Part shown: positions 5,381-7,724 of the stretch, in pieces
Position numbering within the stretch: the first letter of the stretch is position 1
Layout: every line of letters begins with the position of its first letter
Origin: an uncultured Lachnospiraceae bacterium
GTDB lineage: Bacteria > Bacillota > Clostridia > Lachnospirales > Lachnospiraceae
Length of the DNA: 7,724 nt
Assembly (NCBI GenBank): GCA_947178115.1
Contig: CAMWXF010000071.1
Location: 1-7,724 of the forward strand
Reading direction: 5' to 3'
Notes under the pieces: generated by a model
Told to the model about the DNA's origin: nothing
The model's database searches: none
What the model saw: the letters and a program-made list of their open reading frames with translations, nothing else
Made by a program: the position numbers and the translations under genes

Positions 5381-7724
5381 ATGAGAAAAAACCGAAGAAA
5401 AAACAGAGCAGTATTGTCCTTGATTTTGGCAGCGCTTTTGGCGGTGGAACCGGCCGGGGCGGCAATGGTCGTGCAAGCGAGTGAGAATCCTGTATCTGCG
5501 TTGCAGACAGAAACCGACGTTAATGATGCCGGAGATCGCACAGGGGGAGATTTTGCAAGTTCGGAAGGAGCCGGTACGGCAGCAGATTCCGGCAATACGG
5601 AGGAGAATGCTACTGGGCAGGATTCCGCAAATACAGAATCGGATGGCACAGATACAGGTTCCGACAATACAGAAGAAGATAATGGGACAACGGATTCCGG
5701 CAACACGGATGATGATGTTATAGGAGCCAATTCGGATAATACAGATGGTGACGGTACGGGAGCAGATTCCGATCATTCGGACGAGGGTGACGGGGATGAG
5801 GATTCTGCCAATGGTGACGGTATAGAGAATGACGCGGAAGATACTGAGAACTCGGAAGAGGACTCAGAGGGAGCGGAGAATACAGCAGACGACGAAGATG
5901 TTGAGGGTACGGAAGAAACAAGGGATGAAGAGGCCGATACGGATGAAGGCGAACGGCTGGAAGGGTTTGAACAGATGCCCTCAAATTACCGGCTTACATC
6001 AGAACAGATGGAGAGCAAGCGGGATCTGGCTTCTCATTTGGATGAGATTAGTGCCTTTGAGGAAGGTGTTGATTATGTAGACGGGCAGGTTATTACTTTT
6101 GCCGAGACACAGGAGGAAGCAGAGCAGATTGCCGATGCATATCACGCCCGGATCGTGGCGTTTGAATATGGCGTTTTAACGCTGGAACTGGACAGACAGG
6201 ACACAGTCAGTAAAGCGATGCGGGTAGCAGCCAATGAGGAAGTTAATCTGCCGGCGGTGTGGCCGAATTACTACCGTTATGCATACGGAGAGATTACGGC
6301 GGATGAGACGGGTCTCTCGGAAGAGATTCTGGAGGATGTGTCGGCTGATGGTGAGCAGACTGCTCTTTTCGAACAGGATGGTGCGCAGGAAGATGAAGAT
6401 ACAGCGGAACAGGATGATTTTATAGAAATAGATACGGAAGAGTACGAAATGGAAGGTGCGGCGGACGGAATTGACGGCGCAGAGCAGGCAGAAGCTTCTT
6501 ATATGGAAGCCTTGGCTTACGGTGATCCTTATTTAAAATCCACAAATTCTTATTATCAGTATCATCACACGATTATCGGTTCGTCCTACGCATGGGCGGC
6601 AGGTTACACAGGTCAGGGAATCAAGGTTGCGGTTCTGGATACTGGTGTTGCGAACCATACGGATGTGTCCGCAACGAGCATATTTGGCTCTGGAACAAGT
6701 GACAGCGTTGGACACGGCACGCATGTAGCCGGTATAATTGGTGCGAAAGCGAACGGTAAGCTGGGAGTGGGCGTGGCGCCCGGTGTGACATTGTACAGCG
6801 GCAATGTGCTGCCTAATGGTTCGGGAACGGACGATGATATTATCAAAGGAATCAAGGCGGCGCAGGCAAAGAACGTGGATATCATCAATATGAGTCTGGG
6901 AGGACTCGGATATAACGGCGCATTCCAGCAGGCGGTTAATCAGGCTTATGAGCAGGGGATCGCGATCTTCTCCGCATCAGGTAATGACGGTGGAGCAAAC
7001 TATACCTATCCTTCCTGCTATGATCATGTGATCAGCGTAGCTGCTACGGATGCGGGTAATGAGCGGGCATACTTTTCTAATTACGGTAATAAAGTGGATT
7101 TAAGCGCGCCGGGTGTCTTCATCTGGTCTACAAGCAAAGACGGCAGTAATTATGCGCGCATGAGCGGTACGTCCATGGCCTGTCCTGTTGCGGCAGGTGA
7201 GGCGGCGGTTATCTTATCCGGCAATGCGAGTGTGCGTGGTAAGACAGGTAAAGCAAGAGTGAATGCCTTAGAGAGTACGATGAAGGCGAATGCGATTAAG
7301 GCCGGGGCCGGAATGGGAGCAGGCATTACGAGTCTGCCTAAAGCATTGAAACTGAGTACGGCGGTCACGAAACCCGCAACTCCGACGATATCCTTTGCAC
7401 CGGATAATAAAGCAGCGGCACAGACCGTGAAAGTGACGATTAAGGTACAGGGTGAAGTAACCGTTTATTATACAACCAATGGTAAGACGCCGACATATAA
7501 GAACGGTTTGGTCGGTAACGGTGCGGTGCAGTATAAGCAGCCGTTTGATATCAAGAATCAGGCGAAGGCAACCGTAAAAGCCATTGCGGTAAATGAGAAC
7601 GGAGTAGCAAGTGCGGTCAGATCCTCGTCCTTTACGTTGAAACCCTATGTCAGCAGCATTACCATATCCGGTGTGCAGCAGATCGCCAAAGGCAAGAGCG
7701 TACAGATGAAAGCGGAAATTCTGC
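5381..7724 (+). CDS. Secreted subtilisin-family (S8) serine protease, multidomain; 3' end outside window
   Basis: A frame of 781 codons stays open to the window edge. ATG 5381 follows GAGGGA (5368-5373) by seven bases. Residues 1-33 are a signal peptide (six Arg/Lys, then AVLSLILAALLAV; cleavage likely after AGA 27 or VQA 33). Residues 43-192 are a highly acidic Asp/Glu/Ser/Thr/Asn/Gly region with 12-residue repeats. About 195-302 resembles an S8 pro-domain ('YVDGQVITF...', ending 'WPNYYRY'). An acidic insert (303-380) follows. The catalytic domain (about 381-655) has Asp420 (VAVLDTGV), His445 (GHGTHVAG), oxyanion Asn535 (SASGND) and Ser598 (SGTSMACP), so it should be active. The usual His after GTSMAxP is Val603. 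About 665-755 is chitobiase C-terminal-like (YYTTNGKTPTY), and from 757 a Big2 Ig-like domain begins (VSSITISG...KGKSVQMKAEIL). Expected to be exported and surface-attached or released; substrate unknown. Confidence 0.93.
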   Translation, partial: MRKNRRKNRAVLSLILAALLAVEPAGAAMVVQASENPVSALQTETDVNDAGDRTGGDFASSEGAGTAADSGNTEENATGQDSANTESDGTDTGSDNTEEDNGTTDSGNTDDDVIGANSDNTDGDGTGADSDHSDEGDGDEDSANGDGIENDAEDTENSEEDSEGAENTADDEDVEGTEETRDEEADTDEGERLEGFEQMPSNYRLTSEQMESKRDLASHLDEISAFEEGVDYVDGQVITFAETQEEAEQIADAYHARIVAFEYGVLTLELDRQDTVSKAMRVAANEEVNLPAVWPNYYRYAYGEITADETGLSEEILEDVSADGEQTALFEQDGAQEDEDTAEQDDFIEIDTEEYEMEGAADGIDGAEQAEASYMEALAYGDPYLKSTNSYYQYHHTIIGSSYAWAAGYTGQGIKVAVLDTGVANHTDVSATSIFGSGTSDSVGHGTHVAGIIGAKANGKLGVGVAPGVTLYSGNVLPNGSGTDDDIIKGIKAAQAKNVDIINMSLGGLGYNGAFQQAVNQAYEQGIAIFSASGNDGGANYTYPSCYDHVISVAATDAGNERAYFSNYGNKVDLSAPGVFIWSTSKDGSNYARMSGTSMACPVAAGEAAVILSGNASVRGKTGKARVNALESTMKANAIKAGAGMGAGITSLPKALKLSTAVTKPATPTISFAPDNKAAAQTVKVTIKVQGEVTVYYTTNGKTPTYKNGLVGNGAVQYKQPFDIKNQAKATVKAIAVNENGVASAVRSSSFTLKPYVSSITISGVQQIAKGKSVQMKAEIL
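5585..5836 (+). repeat. Seven degenerate 36-bp repeats encoding a 12-residue acidic unit
   Basis: Within the protease, residues 69-152 fall into seven consecutive 12-residue units with no insertion or deletion. The Ser at the second position recurs at residues 70, 82, 94, 106, 118, 130 and 142. Units include DSGNTEENATGQ, DSANTESDGTDT, GSDNTEEDNGTT, DSGNTDDDVIGA and NSDNTDGDGTGA; the last two units are more diverged. The consensus is roughly D-S-x-N-T-[DE]-x-x-x-x-x-x. At DNA level each unit is 36 bp, with recurring GATTCCGGCAAYACGGA-like cores. A weaker related stretch may precede it (residues 57-68). Confidence 0.8.

Noticed and set aside
5172..5384. A 70-codon plus-strand frame between dnaJ and the protease
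   Set aside because: It runs through the dnaJ terminator, the promoter and repeat copy B, starts without a ribosome binding site and overlaps the protease ATG. It is chance open frame.
5585..5836. Possible CRISPR-like array from the regular 36-bp spacing
   Set aside because: The units are contiguous with no spacers, are degenerate and lie in frame inside a protein. This is a coding tandem repeat.
5481..6425. Small plus-strand frames of 63-83 codons inside the protease N-terminal region
   Set aside because: They are out-of-frame readings of the acidic repeats, giving Arg/Met/Gln-rich proteins with no ribosome binding sites. The main frame with signal peptide and catalytic triad explains the DNA.

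Overview
The window reads as chromosomal DNA of an anaerobic, low-to-mid-GC Firmicute, most likely a gut or rumen clostridium of the Lachnospiraceae type. The grounds are the gene order hrcA-grpE-dnaK-dnaJ behind a CIRCE operator, a DnaK lacking the extra N-terminal segment of Gram-negative DnaK, purine-rich Shine-Dalgarno sites, and a following secreted protease with bacterial Ig-like and chitobiase-C-like modules. The genus cannot be fixed from the sequence alone. All supported genes lie on the plus strand.

Layout. Bases 1-62 hold the last 19 codons of an upstream gene, closed by a strong intrinsic terminator (91-135). Bases 133-317 are a regulatory region with an intergenic repeat (copy A), three T-tracts phased at 11 bp, a sigma-A-like promoter and a perfect CIRCE inverted repeat. 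From 318 to 5153 runs the class I heat-shock operon: hrcA (repressor), grpE (nucleotide exchange factor), dnaK (Hsp70) and dnaJ (Hsp40), closed by an intrinsic terminator at 5183-5215. No full promoter or terminator was recognised inside the operon. A second intergenic region (5216-5380) carries an extended -10 promoter and a second copy (B) of the intergenic repeat. From 5381 to the window end is the first 781 codons of a large secreted subtilisin-family (S8) protease that continues past the window.

How the genes work together. HrcA bound to CIRCE represses the operon, and HrcA activity depends on chaperone capacity. DnaJ delivers clients to DnaK and stimulates its ATPase, and GrpE recycles ADP-DnaK. 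The protease has its own promoter after a terminator, so it is a separate unit. It acts outside the cell, and no functional link to the chaperones is shown beyond adjacency.

Most of the window is ordinary. The points worth a second look are the two related intergenic elements with a variable hairpin arm, the phased T-tracts before the heat-shock promoter, and the unusual N-terminal half of the protease. That half has a 36-bp repeat in exact 12-residue register, very long stretches without Lys or Arg, and an acidic insert between pro-domain and catalytic domain. I found no CRISPR array, tRNA, rRNA, insertion sequence or evident new defence system.
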